This document shows positions 26,528 through 35,927 of a stretch of 64,000 nt of DNA, piece after piece. Below the pieces are notes generated by a model. That model had not been told where the DNA came from and did not search any database. It worked only from the letters and a program-made list of their open reading frames with translations. The translations under genes and the position numbers were made by a program. Position 1 is the first letter of the stretch, and the number at the start of each line of letters is the position of its first letter. This stretch comes from MGBC163016 sp964649145 (lineage in GTDB: Bacteria > Actinomycetota > Coriobacteriia > Coriobacteriales > Eggerthellaceae). The stretch spans positions 1 to 64,000 of the forward strand of contig CAZYOQ010000002.1 in the NCBI GenBank assembly GCA_964649145.1, given 5' to 3'.

Positions 26528-26971
26528 ATGGGATATTCATCGAAGTCTCCATGGGTCATCCATTATGACGGGTCAAGTTGTAATGGATGCGACATCGAGG
26601 TTTTGGCTACTTTGTGCCCTGGGTTTGATGGCGAAAGGTTTGGCGTTATCAACACAGGTAATCCTAAGCATGCCGATATCTTTCTTGTTACGGGTTCGAT
26701 CAACGCCCAAAACATCGATGTCGTCAAAGAGATCTATGATCAGATGATTGAACCTAAAGTGGTAGTTGCATGTGGTATTTGTGCATGTTCAGGCGGAATC
26801 TTCAAGGATTGTTATAACGTCATTGGTGGCGTTGACCAAGCGATTCCTGTAGATGTTTATGCGCCTGGGTGTGCTGTTAGGCCAGAAACGCTCATTGATG
26901 CCATAGTCGAAGGTATAGCGGCGCTTGATAAGAAGGCTGAACAGATGAAGTTAAGCAAGAAGGAGCGATAG
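26528..26971 (+). CDS. echC: Ech hydrogenase small subunit EchC (NuoB-like)
   Basis: A 147-aa [NiFe]-hydrogenase small subunit that carries the proximal [4Fe-4S] cluster. Candidate ligands are Cys18 and Cys21 in SSCNGCDIE, a Cys in the VACGICACSGG stretch (82-90), and Cys115 in YAPGCAVRPE. The frame starts at a TTG (26519), but ATG 26528 has the GGGGG site at a better distance and is preferred. It carries no other hydrogenase clusters, as usual for group 4 enzymes, and lies between echB and echD. Confidence 0.93.
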   Translation: MGYSSKSPWVIHYDGSSCNGCDIEVLATLCPGFDGERFGVINTGNPKHADIFLVTGSINAQNIDVVKEIYDQMIEPKVVVACGICACSGGIFKDCYNVIGGVDQAIPVDVYAPGCAVRPETLIDAIVEGIAALDKKAEQMKLSKKER

Positions 26972-26974
26972 AAG

Positions 26975-27607
26975 ATGCAATTCTCTACTGATTTTAAAGC
27001 GCTTCTTCTTGATGGAGTGCATGATGAGGCACAAAGACGTCATGATGATGGATGGCGCTACGTTCAGATGCTTGCTGTGAACAAAGACGAAAGCGCAGAT
27101 GTGATTTATTCGTTTATGAAAGACGGCATGCTCGAAAACCTAGTTGTTTCAGATGTTCCGCGAGATGCGCACATCCCTTCAATAACAGATCTATACCTTG
27201 AGGCCTTTGTTTGTGAGAACGAAATATGCGATTTGTTCGGAATTAACTTCGATGGAATCGCCATAGATTTTCATGGAAACTTCTACAAGTTGGCTACAGA
27301 TAAACCTATGACGATAATTTCTCCTGAACAATTGGCCGAGAGAGAAAAACAGAAGAAGATCGCTGCGGCTAAAGCTGCTAAGGCAGCAAAAGAGGCAAAA
27401 GCAGAAGGCGAAGGCGCCACTACTTCGTCTTCAACCGATAGCGCTGATGCTGAAAAGGCACTCGAGGCTAAGCTTGCGTCAATGGATCCAGAAAAAGCTG
27501 CCAAGGTTAGGGCTGCTATGAAGGCTAAGTCCGCAAAAGCCGCTAAAGCCTCTGACGCCGCTGAAGCTAAAACAGGGGATTCATCTAAAACAGGGGAGGA
27601 GAACTAG
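26975..27607 (+). CDS. echD: Ech hydrogenase subunit EchD (NuoC-like) with an Ala/Lys-rich tail
   Basis: A 210-aa protein whose first 115 or so residues match the NuoC/EchD subunit that bridges small and large subunits; the FVCENEICDLFGINFDG segment near 75-91 is the family motif. From about residue 120 a low-complexity tail rich in Ala, Lys, Glu and Ser runs to the end, probably helical or disordered. EchD proteins are usually much shorter, so the tail is an unusual addition. The gene starts three bases after echC and ends two bases before echE, so it clearly belongs to the complex. Confidence 0.9.
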   Translation: MQFSTDFKALLLDGVHDEAQRRHDDGWRYVQMLAVNKDESADVIYSFMKDGMLENLVVSDVPRDAHIPSITDLYLEAFVCENEICDLFGINFDGIAIDFHGNFYKLATDKPMTIISPEQLAEREKQKKIAAAKAAKAAKEAKAEGEGATTSSSTDSADAEKALEAKLASMDPEKAAKVRAAMKAKSAKAAKASDAAEAKTGDSSKTGEEN

Positions 27608-27609
27608 TT

Positions 27610-28698
27610 ATGGGAAAAGCATCAGTAATACCTTTTGGCCCCCAACATCCTGTCCTTCCTGAACCGCTTCACCTCGACTTGGTCGTTGAAGACGAGACTG
27701 TTGTTGATTGCATTCCGCAAATCGGCTTCGTTCACAGAGGTTTGGAAAAGCTTGTAGAAACAAGAGATTACAATCAGTTTATCTATGTGGCCGAGCGTAT
27801 TTGCGGCATTTGCGCGATGGGCCATTCTCTAGGCTACGCTGAAACAGTTGAAAGCCTTATGGGAGTGGAGGTTCCTAAAAGGGCAGAATACCTTCGTGTG
27901 ATATGGCATGAGCTTTCAAGGATCCACTCACATCTTCTTTGGCTTGGCCTTGCAGCAGATGCTTTCGGTTTCGAGTCCATGTTCATGCACTGCTGGCGTC
28001 TACGTGAGCGTGTGCTTGATATTTTCGAGAAGACAACTGGTGGGCGCGTTATCTTATCCGTAGTTTCAGTTGGAGGCGTTGTCAGGGATATGGACGCTGA
28101 TACGCTCAAATGGATCAATGAGGTGCTGGAAGGCATCAAGGGTGACTACACAAAGATCATGAACACACTGCTCACCGACATGTCTGTGAAGAATAGAACA
28201 GTAGGTGTTGGTGTTATTAGCCATGAAGATGCTCTTGCGCTTAGTATGGTTGGACCTTTTGGCCGTGCATCTGGCGTAAATTATGACGTAAGAACTTTCG
28301 GTAAGGGCGCTTACGGCGATCTCAGCGACTTCCAGCCCATTCTTGACAATCAGGGTGACTGTTATGCAAGAGTTAAGGTTCGTGCCCTTGAGGTCTTGCA
28401 GTCTATCGACATTATCAAAGAACTTAGCGCCAAAATTCCTGATGGTGATATTTCTGTAAAGGTTAAAAGCTCTCCAGCCGATGGCGCACAAGCTACCAAT
28501 GTTTTGGAGCAGCCAAGAGGCGAGTGCTACTACTATGCTCGCGGAAACGGCTCCAAGTATCTTGAGCGTATGCGCATGAGAACTCCAACCTCGCAAAACC
28601 TTGCAGGTATGACTGTAGCTCTAAAAGGTTGCGATCTTGCTGATGTAAACATGGTAATTCTTACCATTGACCCGTGTATCAGCTGCACCGAAAGGTAG
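27610..28698 (+). CDS. echE: Ech [NiFe]-hydrogenase large subunit EchE
   Basis: A 362-aa NuoD-related subunit that keeps both nickel-binding motifs: RICGICAMGHS with Cys65 and Cys68, and the C-terminal DPCISC with Cys356 and Cys359. This separates a true group 4 hydrogenase from respiratory complex I, which lacks them. The protein ends three residues after the last Cys, so there is no C-terminal extension for a maturation protease to remove, as in Methanosarcina Ech. The hyp maturation genes are not in this window. Confidence 0.95.
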   Translation: MGKASVIPFGPQHPVLPEPLHLDLVVEDETVVDCIPQIGFVHRGLEKLVETRDYNQFIYVAERICGICAMGHSLGYAETVESLMGVEVPKRAEYLRVIWHELSRIHSHLLWLGLAADAFGFESMFMHCWRLRERVLDIFEKTTGGRVILSVVSVGGVVRDMDADTLKWINEVLEGIKGDYTKIMNTLLTDMSVKNRTVGVGVISHEDALALSMVGPFGRASGVNYDVRTFGKGAYGDLSDFQPILDNQGDCYARVKVRALEVLQSIDIIKELSAKIPDGDISVKVKSSPADGAQATNVLEQPRGECYYYARGNGSKYLERMRMRTPTSQNLAGMTVALKGCDLADVNMVILTIDPCISCTER

Positions 28699-28703
28699 GA
28701 CAT

Positions 28704-29084
28704 ATGGGAAGTTTCAAACTAGCAGGCATGACTTTTGGCTCGATTTTCAAAAAGCCGGAAACGCTCATGTACCCATTTGTAAAAAAAGAGCCCTATCCAG
28801 GTCAAAAGGGTCACATCGTAAATAATGTTGATGAGTGCATTTTATGCGCCAAGTGCCAAAAGACTTGCCCTTGCAATTGCATCACAGTTAATAAGGCAGA
28901 CCGCATTTGGGAAATCAACCCATTTATGTGTATACAATGCGGAAGCTGCGTAAGAGCATGTCCGAAAAACTGTCTTACCATGGATGGACATTACACTTCT
29001 GTAACAGGCGAAAAATTTTCTAAGAATTTAGATGTTCCGGAAAAGGAGAAAAAGGCGAAGAAAGAGGCAGTTACTGCTGAATAA
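28704..29084 (+). CDS. echF: Ech hydrogenase ferredoxin subunit EchF (NuoI-like)
   Basis: A 126-aa polyferredoxin with two [4Fe-4S] motifs: CILCAKCQKTCPCNC near 43-57 and CIQCGSCVRACPKNC near 73-87. It should accept electrons from reduced ferredoxin and pass them to the cluster of EchC. The C-terminal tail is lysine-rich. ATG 28704 has AAGGTAGGA upstream; the frame extends to 28674 inside echE but that start is not supported. It closes the operon and is followed by a strong terminator. Confidence 0.93.
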   Translation: MGSFKLAGMTFGSIFKKPETLMYPFVKKEPYPGQKGHIVNNVDECILCAKCQKTCPCNCITVNKADRIWEINPFMCIQCGSCVRACPKNCLTMDGHYTSVTGEKFSKNLDVPEKEKKAKKEAVTAE

Positions 29085-29104
29085 TCTTGGTTGATACTTT
29101 TATT

Positions 29105-29156
29105 GGCAAACATTTCGTAATCTTGTAAATATGGAATGTTTGCCTTTCTTTTTTTA
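29105..29156 (+). terminator. Rho-independent terminator of the ech operon
   Basis: GGCAAACATT (29105-29114) pairs perfectly with AATGTTTGCC (29135-29144) and is followed by a T-rich run at 29145-29156. It lies 20 bases after echF. Confidence 0.9.
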
Positions 29157-29210
29157 CAATATTGCATTTGAACTTATTACATGCAATATTTCTTGGTGTA
29201 AATTTGAAGC

Positions 29211-29864
29211 ATGATTTTGTCTACTGAAAAAAATGAGCAATTTGAGACTTTGGACAGGATTCTAACTGTTCCAAACGTTATTTCGTTTATTCGGCTTTTG
29301 CTTGTTCCTATATACCTTACTTTGCTTGTTTCGGGTTTTAGAGTAGCTGCCTTGGTCATTTTTGTTATTGCGGCATCCTCAGATTTCGTTGATGGGCAAA
29401 TTGCTAGAAGGACAAACCAGGTGTCTAAACTTGGCAAATTGCTTGACCCAGCAGTAGACACCATTTTGATGCTTACAGGTGTTATAGGTGTAGTGCTAGT
29501 TAACAATCTTCCTATTTGGTTTGCTGTATATATATTTGCCCGAGAAGCTTTCATGCTTATTGGCGGGTTCATTCTGATCACAAGATTTGATCTTAGGGTA
29601 CCAGTCATATACATTGGTAAGTTTGCAACAACGTTTCTTTTCATCGGTTTTGCTGGAATGATGCTAAACGTGCCCGTTTCCCTTGGCCTTGGAATCACCC
29701 AAATTGCTTGGCTTCCAGGCTTTAACTCTGATCCTTATATTATGTGGGTTTGGCTTATTTATTTAGGCATCATTCTCCAGGTTATAGTGACGGTGTACTA
29801 TTGCTGGAAGGCGAGTGTTCTACTCAAGGAAAAGCATGCAAGATTTATCGAAAGGACTTTATGA
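29211..29864 (+). CDS. CDP-alcohol phosphatidyltransferase
   Basis: A 217-aa membrane enzyme with about five or six helices and the complete family signature DGx2ARx8Gx3Dx3D, here DGQIAR near 57-62 then G and two Asp up to about 79. It transfers a phosphatidyl group from CDP-diacylglycerol to an alcohol such as glycerol phosphate. A second enzyme of this family is fused to CinA at 52634-53806. The two probably make different phospholipids (for example phosphatidylglycerol phosphate and cardiolipin), but which is which cannot be told. ATGA overlap with the VanW gene follows. Confidence 0.88.
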   Translation: MILSTEKNEQFETLDRILTVPNVISFIRLLLVPIYLTLLVSGFRVAALVIFVIAASSDFVDGQIARRTNQVSKLGKLLDPAVDTILMLTGVIGVVLVNNLPIWFAVYIFAREAFMLIGGFILITRFDLRVPVIYIGKFATTFLFIGFAGMMLNVPVSLGLGITQIAWLPGFNSDPYIMWVWLIYLGIILQVIVTVYYCWKASVLLKEKHARFIERTL

Positions 29865-32197
29865 GAGGCGATGGCAAGAGAGCTTCTGGTAATAGAAGTG
29901 CCTCACGCCAAAATACGTCCTCTTCTAACCGGGTAGGCTCTAAGAGCGCATCGGCTAGCAGATCCAATCATGGTCTAGGTTATAGTTCTGGACGCAGTTC
30001 AGTTTATGGTTTAGACCATAGCTCACACCGAAATTCTCAAAACAGCTCTGGCCGAAGTTCAGGCACCAATTCAGGTGTCAATTCTAGCTACCAACGTAGA
30101 GCTACTTCAAAGTCTGAAAGAAATTCTGCTACATACGCTAATCGTCATCTCAATGAAACTAGAAGCGCTCAAGGCTCGAGTTATTCTAGCTATGATTCGC
30201 ATGCAGTTCAGGATGGCTCGCGCCTATACAGCTTTGCATCATATGCTTGGGAAAAATTTAGACATGTGATCGTTATCTTATTTGGCATAGTAGTAATTCT
30301 TTTGGCTATGCTCATCGTATTCGCGCTCAATTCCGGAAAATACGTTAATGGTACGCAAATTGGCGAAATTGATGTTTCTGGAATGACTGTAGACCAGGCA
30401 GCCTCTGCATTAAGTGATTATTACAAGCCCAACTTAGATGCGACTAGCGTATATATATTCGCGGACGAGGAAAGCAGGGACGATGCCAACCTTGATTTGC
30501 AGCTTTTAGAGGCTGATGCGCAAGCAGAGCAAGTCTCTTTTGCGGAAGCTCAGGCTAACAAGAAACTTTGGGTGGCTACTGCAGAGAGCCTGGGAGCAAG
30601 TATACCTTGCGAAGAGATAGCTAAAGAAGCAAAGGTTTTAAGCGACGAAAAAGGCTATTTTGAGCGGATTGGGTTACTTTCAACGGAAGTGAAAACTCAG
30701 GTTAGGCTAAGCTTCGATGAAGCCTTGCTTGCTGACTTGACAGGCGATATTAATAATGCCCTAGGGCATCCTGTGAGTGATTACTCAATTGAAATCCATG
30801 ACGGCGCTGTATATGTAAATAAGGGAAGTAAGGGTAAATTACTAGACGATGAAGAGTTTACTAATTCATTGACTGAACTTTTCTTGACCGATGATAGCCC
30901 TAAAGTCACTTATGTCGCAAATTTGAACAAGGTATCTTACGACATTACAAAAAAGATGGCTAAAAAGACAAAAAAGGCCATAGAAAACCTTATTCCTGAA
31001 AGCGTTGAGATTCAAAGTGATAGTGCTTCAATGGAAGTGAATAAAAGCACTTTGATGGATTGGGTAGCTACTGAAAAGGTAGAAACGCAAGATGGATGGA
31101 GGCTCGCTTGCCATTTCGATAGCTCGTTGGCTGCATCTTCCATAACCGCTTCGCTAAATAAGGCGAAAGATGGTAAATTCGCATCTGTGAGAATCAATAA
31201 AGATGGAGATGATATTACAGTTTCCACAGATTCAATGGTCGACTTGTATGATCTTGATTCTGGATTGGCAAGATTAGAAGATCAGGTATTTGCTACATAT
31301 AACAATGAAGGCAGTATAACTTCAGCTCCTGAAAACCCTATCATTTGGCTAACGGTTACCTCTTCTGCTAACGAGTTCACGCTAGACGATGCCATAACAC
31401 ACGGCATATTAACTACGTTTTGCTCATATACAACTGAATACGCGAATACTTCATCTACTCAAAACCGAATCAGCAATATACATTTAGCTGCTTCGAAACT
31501 TGATAAATCAATTGCTGCGGCTAACGGGGGTATGTGGTCTTTCAACGATGTTGCAGGTCCTGCCGATGCAGACGAAGGCTATCTTGAAGCAAATGTAGTT
31601 GACGGAAACACCATGACCACAGGCGTTGGCGGCGGTATCTGCCAAGTTGCTACAACTGTTTTCAATTCCGTTTATGAGGCTGGGCTGCCCATAAAAGAAA
31701 GACACAATCACTCACTATACTCATCAAATTATCCAGCTGGTAGGGACGCAGCTATAGCATATCCCGACATGGATCTTAAATGGGAAAACGATACCGATTC
31801 TGACATATTGGTCTCTACTTCATACACAGACTATTCGCTTACTGTTTCGCTTATAGGAGTAGACCCTGAAAGGTATGTAGAGACTACAACTGGTGATTGG
31901 GAGACAGGAGAATCGTATGAGACTACTTATGAACTCGACAAGGATCTAGGCAAGAATGCCTCTTACATCAAACAAAGTGGCTCTGATGGCATGAAAATTT
32001 CGGTCACTAGAACAACTTATGATGCTGATGGCTCTGTTTTATCTACAGATACTTTCCCCTCATCATATGCTGCAACCGACAGGGTAATAGCATATGGAGA
32101 GGGTAGCGACATGAACGCTATAAAAGAACAATACGAACAGACTTCAGAATCTTCAGATGATGATGCATCAGAAGATGAAGAAGAATCTGGGGATTAG
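29861..32197 (+). CDS. VanW family cell-surface protein
   Basis: A 778-aa protein. Residues 1-125 are Ser, Arg, Asn and Gly rich and disordered; one helix (about 135-156) then anchors it, leaving the rest outside. Two regions resembling the peptidoglycan-binding-like repeats often found before VanW domains lie in the middle. The VanW domain (about 520-680) has FNDVAGPA, GGGICQVATTVFN and HNHSLYSSNYPAGRDA. Its biochemical role is unknown but it is linked to the cell wall. An acidic Ser/Asp/Glu tail ends the protein. The start ATG 29861 overlaps the previous TGA. The next gene is a D,D-carboxypeptidase, which supports a wall role. Confidence 0.87.
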   Translation: MRGDGKRASGNRSASRQNTSSSNRVGSKSASASRSNHGLGYSSGRSSVYGLDHSSHRNSQNSSGRSSGTNSGVNSSYQRRATSKSERNSATYANRHLNETRSAQGSSYSSYDSHAVQDGSRLYSFASYAWEKFRHVIVILFGIVVILLAMLIVFALNSGKYVNGTQIGEIDVSGMTVDQAASALSDYYKPNLDATSVYIFADEESRDDANLDLQLLEADAQAEQVSFAEAQANKKLWVATAESLGASIPCEEIAKEAKVLSDEKGYFERIGLLSTEVKTQVRLSFDEALLADLTGDINNALGHPVSDYSIEIHDGAVYVNKGSKGKLLDDEEFTNSLTELFLTDDSPKVTYVANLNKVSYDITKKMAKKTKKAIENLIPESVEIQSDSASMEVNKSTLMDWVATEKVETQDGWRLACHFDSSLAASSITASLNKAKDGKFASVRINKDGDDITVSTDSMVDLYDLDSGLARLEDQVFATYNNEGSITSAPENPIIWLTVTSSANEFTLDDAITHGILTTFCSYTTEYANTSSTQNRISNIHLAASKLDKSIAAANGGMWSFNDVAGPADADEGYLEANVVDGNTMTTGVGGGICQVATTVFNSVYEAGLPIKERHNHSLYSSNYPAGRDAAIAYPDMDLKWENDTDSDILVSTSYTDYSLTVSLIGVDPERYVETTTGDWETGESYETTYELDKDLGKNASYIKQSGSDGMKISVTRTTYDADGSVLSTDTFPSSYAATDRVIAYGEGSDMNAIKEQYEQTSESSDDDASEDEEESGD

Positions 32198-32214
32198 AAG
32201 ATTAGGAAGCCTAA

Positions 32215-33684
32215 GTGTCTAGATACACCAATCGTTTTATAGCATACTCAATAAAGTCCAAGCACACTTCCCAATTCTTAAACTATGCTCTGTGCTTATT
32301 TCTGTCTATTGCACTTGCTGCTTTTTGTCCTTCGACTTTTGCTTTCGCCAAGCAAACCGATACCGATATCGTTGGAGGCTACACTGCTTCCCAGCGCGGG
32401 CTTACAGCTTCCAGCTTGCCTTCAATCACGGCGAAAAGTGCCTATGTTCAAGACTCTGAGGGAAATGTTTATTTCGAGAGAAATGCCGATGAACAGTCTC
32501 AGATAGCATCTGTGACTAAGGTGATGACTTGCATAATTGCATTGGAAAACGCCGACCTTGAAAAAGAGCTAAGCGTAAGTGAGTGGGCTGCATCCATCGG
32601 AGAATCTACAGCTCAACTTAAAAAGGGAGACAAGCTAACACTTAAAAACGCTTTAATCGGCTTGATGATACCTTCTGGAAACGATGCTGCAACTGTTATC
32701 GCGGAAAACATTGGTGCGGATATGGTCTCGAAGGCAAAGTCAGAAGGCTCTGAGATACTTGACGCTGAAGGTAAGGCAATAGACCTCAATAGCGATAAGG
32801 CAGGATATCTTGCTTTCGTTGCAAAGATGAATGAGAAGGCTCAAGAATTAGGCATGACAAATACTCTTTTCACAAACCCTCACGGGCTTGATGTCAATGA
32901 GTTTGCAGGTGAGGCTTTGCATAGCAGCGCACGTGACGTTTCGACCATGTCTGTTTATGGCATGCAAAACGAAACTTTTAGAGAGATCGTTGCTTTGGGC
33001 GATACTAGTATCGTTGTAAACCGTGACGGTGAAGAGATTAGCATTGACCTTGAGGGAACCGATGAATTGATTGGAACTTATGAAGGGGCTTGTGGAATCA
33101 AGACTGGCTACACGCAAGAGGCAGGGGGGTGTTTTACCGGAGCAGTTCTGCGTGATGAGATTTACCTTTATGTCGTAGTTTTAGGTGCATCCTCTAATGA
33201 ACAAAAGTTAGAGGATGCAAAGACGGTTTATGAATGGGTCTATGGCAACATTGTCGATTTCCCACTTGTTAATACCGATACATATATAAGTCCTGCAGAC
33301 GATGCTACATCAACAGATGTTCCTGTGCTTGCCTCTTTTCCTCATCTTGATTGGCTAGACAAATCTGTGAAGGCTACTATAGATGAACCTGATAAGACAG
33401 TGAAAGTTAATGCTATTTTTGGAAACATTAGCCAGATTGTTCGCGCCGCAGATGTTAGCGGAGACGTGAAGGTGGGGGATGTCGTAGGCGTCATCGAGTA
33501 TTATCAAGGCGATGAATTAATCACATCTCAAGATTTGATTGCCTGCGAGAACGTTGAAGCACCTAATTTCATTGAATCTTTGCTTATTTCTGTTCAACGT
33601 TTATTTGCTTCTATAAGTGGGGCTAGCACTAGCGTGGAAACTTGTGTCTATAACAAAACAGAACCCATATTGTTGAAAGCTTAG
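32215..33684 (+). CDS. D-alanyl-D-alanine carboxypeptidase
   Basis: A 489-aa class A low-molecular-weight penicillin-binding protein (S11 family) that trims the terminal D-Ala from wall peptides. A signal or anchor helix covers about 22-46. Catalytic motifs are SVTK (99-102), SGN (154-156) and KTG (296-298). A C-terminal beta-rich domain follows and a hydrophobic patch near 450-470 may attach it to the membrane. It begins with GTG at 32215 and lies 17 bases after the VanW gene, so the two are probably cotranscribed. Confidence 0.93.
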   Translation: MSRYTNRFIAYSIKSKHTSQFLNYALCLFLSIALAAFCPSTFAFAKQTDTDIVGGYTASQRGLTASSLPSITAKSAYVQDSEGNVYFERNADEQSQIASVTKVMTCIIALENADLEKELSVSEWAASIGESTAQLKKGDKLTLKNALIGLMIPSGNDAATVIAENIGADMVSKAKSEGSEILDAEGKAIDLNSDKAGYLAFVAKMNEKAQELGMTNTLFTNPHGLDVNEFAGEALHSSARDVSTMSVYGMQNETFREIVALGDTSIVVNRDGEEISIDLEGTDELIGTYEGACGIKTGYTQEAGGCFTGAVLRDEIYLYVVVLGASSNEQKLEDAKTVYEWVYGNIVDFPLVNTDTYISPADDATSTDVPVLASFPHLDWLDKSVKATIDEPDKTVKVNAIFGNISQIVRAADVSGDVKVGDVVGVIEYYQGDELITSQDLIACENVEAPNFIESLLISVQRLFASISGASTSVETCVYNKTEPILLKA

Positions 33685-33735
33685 ACCGTAAAAGAAATAC
33701 AATATATTGGCAAGGACTCTTGAAAGGTAGATTAA

Positions 33736-34188
33736 ATGAACCAGACTTGCCCAGTGTGCTTAACTCCTCTTGATCCCGAGATGAGAGTTTGCCCAAAGTG
33801 TAACTTTAGGCTATCGGAAACAACCCAACAGTTCAACCCAATTGAGAATCAATCTGCGCCGATTGCTACTGAGGTTCCAAATGCGCTTAACTCGTATTTG
33901 AGAATGGTTAGAGGCCAACAGGTGGGAGTTGAATATCCTATAACAAAAGACGTCACTACTATTGGTAGAAATCCGGGATGTGACATCTTCTTAAACGATA
34001 TGACGGTGTCTCGCGAACATGCAGAAATTCGCCGTCATGCCGATGCCTTTATTATCAGGGATATGCACTCGTTTAACGGTGTTTGGATTAACAATAAGAC
34101 AGTAGACCAACATGCCTTGCGCCCTGGCGATTATGTGCAAATCGGTCGCTATGACTTTATTTACGAGGAAAAGGAAGCAGGGCAGTAA
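33736..34188 (+). CDS. Zinc-ribbon plus FHA domain protein
   Basis: A 150-aa protein. An N-terminal zinc ribbon (Cys4, Cys7, then CPKC near 18-21) precedes an FHA domain (about 65-140) with GRNPGCDIFLND, SREHAEI and NGVWIN motifs, which bind phosphothreonine peptides. FHA proteins of this layout act in Ser/Thr kinase signalling in Actinobacteria; no kinase gene is adjacent. It follows the carboxypeptidase by 51 bases and ends four bases before iorA, so it may be cotranscribed with the oxidoreductase genes, a rather unexpected pairing. Confidence 0.88.
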   Translation: MNQTCPVCLTPLDPEMRVCPKCNFRLSETTQQFNPIENQSAPIATEVPNALNSYLRMVRGQQVGVEYPITKDVTTIGRNPGCDIFLNDMTVSREHAEIRRHADAFIIRDMHSFNGVWINNKTVDQHALRPGDYVQIGRYDFIYEEKEAGQ

Positions 34189-34192
34189 ACAA

Positions 34193-35917
34193 ATGAAACT
34201 CCTTTCTGGTAACGAGGCCTCAGCTTGCGGGGCCAAAGATGCTGGTGCCACTATCGGGGTGGGCTATCCGGGAACCCCTTCCACAGAAGCCCTTGAGACT
34301 TACGCAAAGCTTGATGGAGTATATGCCGAATGGTGTACAAACGAGAAAGTTGCCTTGGAGGTAGCTATAGGGGCATCTGCAGGCGGGGCTAGATGCTTTG
34401 TTACTATGAAGCATGTTGGCGTCAACGTTGCAGCAGACCCGCTTTTCACTGCAGCTTATACCGGTGTTAATGGCGGTTTGGTAGTATTTGCTGCAGATGA
34501 CCCAGGCATGCATTCTTCCCAAAACGAGCAAGACACGCATTATTACGGGGCAAGTGCACATATTCCCGTCCTTGATCCATCTAATTCTCAAGAAGCTTAT
34601 GATTTCATGCGAGCGGCCTTTGACATTTCGGAGGAGTTTGATGTTCCCGTTATTGTGAGATCTACAGTTAGGGTCTCGCACACAAAAACCCCTGTTGAAC
34701 AAAAGCCAGCTTTTGATTTCCAGCAAAAAGCATACGAAAAAGACCCTAGCAAATGGGTCATGATGCCGCTTTACGCTAAGCCTAAGCGTGTATCTCAGCT
34801 AGAACGCATTCAACGCCTTGAAAAATGGGCAAATGAAACACCATTAAATACTTTGGAACTAAAAGGTGGAGATTTTGGCGTTGTTTGCTTTGGGGCAGTC
34901 TATGAATATGTTCGTGAGGCTCTACCAGAGGCGTCTATTTTGAAGCTTGGCGTAAGCTATCCATTACCCGATCAACTCATTTCTGAGCTTAATTCTAATG
35001 TGGAAAAGCTTTATGTTATTGAAGAGGCCTCTACTTATTTATATGAACATGTCAAAGCTTTGGGTTTTGTGGTTTCAAAAACTCCAAGTTCCTTGACTTT
35101 AGCTGGCGAGCTTTCACCTGTTTTAATAAAGAAGGCTTTTTCAAAAGACTTAAACGAAGCTTATGAGGCTCCAGAAAACCTACCAGCTCGTCCTCCCGCT
35201 TTATGCGCTGGTTGCCCGCATAGGGTAGTGTTTAAGGAACTATCAAGGCTCAAAGCTATTGTTACTGGCGACATCGGATGCTATACCCTTGGCGCACTAC
35301 CTCCTCTGGCAAGTATAGATACATGCATAGACATGGGTGCCTCGGTTTCGATGTCGCATGGTATGGAACTTGCTATGCGCGGTACAGACCACAGGCCAAT
35401 TGTTGGGATAATCGGCGATTCCACATTTGCACACTCAGGTCTTTCCTCACTAATCTCAACTTTTTACAATAATGGAAGCGGAACCATTTGTATTCTTGAT
35501 AACAGAACAACTGCTATGACAGGAAGACAGGGAAACCCCTTCAATGGCGTCACTATTCAAGGCAGAACCTCAAACGAACTTGACATTCAAAAGCTAGTTG
35601 AGGCAATTGGAGTAAGAGATGTTGAAACTTTAGACCCTTACGATGTAAAGGCAACACGTGAGGCTTTAAAGCGCGCGACATCCAATATAGAAGAGCTTTC
35701 CGTTCTTATTTTCAAGCATCCCTGTATCTTGCTAGACAGAACTAGAAACGAGCCCTATCACATTTCGCAGTGCACAGGGTGCGGCGTCTGTTTGAGTCTT
35801 GGGTGCCCATCAATAGGCAAGGATCTTGAAACTGGGCTCTCATATATCGATACCGGTTCATGCATTGGGTGTGGCCAGTGTGCTCAGTATTGCCGCTTTG
35901 ACGCCATAGTAAGATAG
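34193..35917 (+). CDS. iorA: Indolepyruvate ferredoxin oxidoreductase alpha subunit
   Basis: A 574-aa large subunit of indolepyruvate:ferredoxin oxidoreductase, which oxidatively decarboxylates aryl pyruvates to aryl-acetyl-CoA, CO2 and reduced ferredoxin. It has the N-terminal GNEASACGAKDAGA region, TPP-binding GDIGCYTLG near 361-369 with GDSTFAHSG near 407, and two C-terminal [4Fe-4S] motifs, CTGCGVCLSLGCP near 527-539 and CIGCGQCAQYCR near 556-567. ATG 34193 is chosen because upstream frame would overlap the FHA gene. iorB follows after ten bases. Confidence 0.95.
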   Translation: MKLLSGNEASACGAKDAGATIGVGYPGTPSTEALETYAKLDGVYAEWCTNEKVALEVAIGASAGGARCFVTMKHVGVNVAADPLFTAAYTGVNGGLVVFAADDPGMHSSQNEQDTHYYGASAHIPVLDPSNSQEAYDFMRAAFDISEEFDVPVIVRSTVRVSHTKTPVEQKPAFDFQQKAYEKDPSKWVMMPLYAKPKRVSQLERIQRLEKWANETPLNTLELKGGDFGVVCFGAVYEYVREALPEASILKLGVSYPLPDQLISELNSNVEKLYVIEEASTYLYEHVKALGFVVSKTPSSLTLAGELSPVLIKKAFSKDLNEAYEAPENLPARPPALCAGCPHRVVFKELSRLKAIVTGDIGCYTLGALPPLASIDTCIDMGASVSMSHGMELAMRGTDHRPIVGIIGDSTFAHSGLSSLISTFYNNGSGTICILDNRTTAMTGRQGNPFNGVTIQGRTSNELDIQKLVEAIGVRDVETLDPYDVKATREALKRATSNIEELSVLIFKHPCILLDRTRNEPYHISQCTGCGVCLSLGCPSIGKDLETGLSYIDTGSCIGCGQCAQYCRFDAIVR

Positions 35918-35927
35918 GGGAGTATAA

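Noticed and set aside
28066..28596. 176-residue minus-strand reading frame
   Set aside because: It is antisense to echE, whose nickel-binding motifs and operon context are clear; composition shows no protein family.
23672..29084. Respiratory complex I (nuo) operon
   Set aside because: Gene content is only six subunits and EchE keeps both nickel-binding CxxC motifs, so it is a group 4 hydrogenase.
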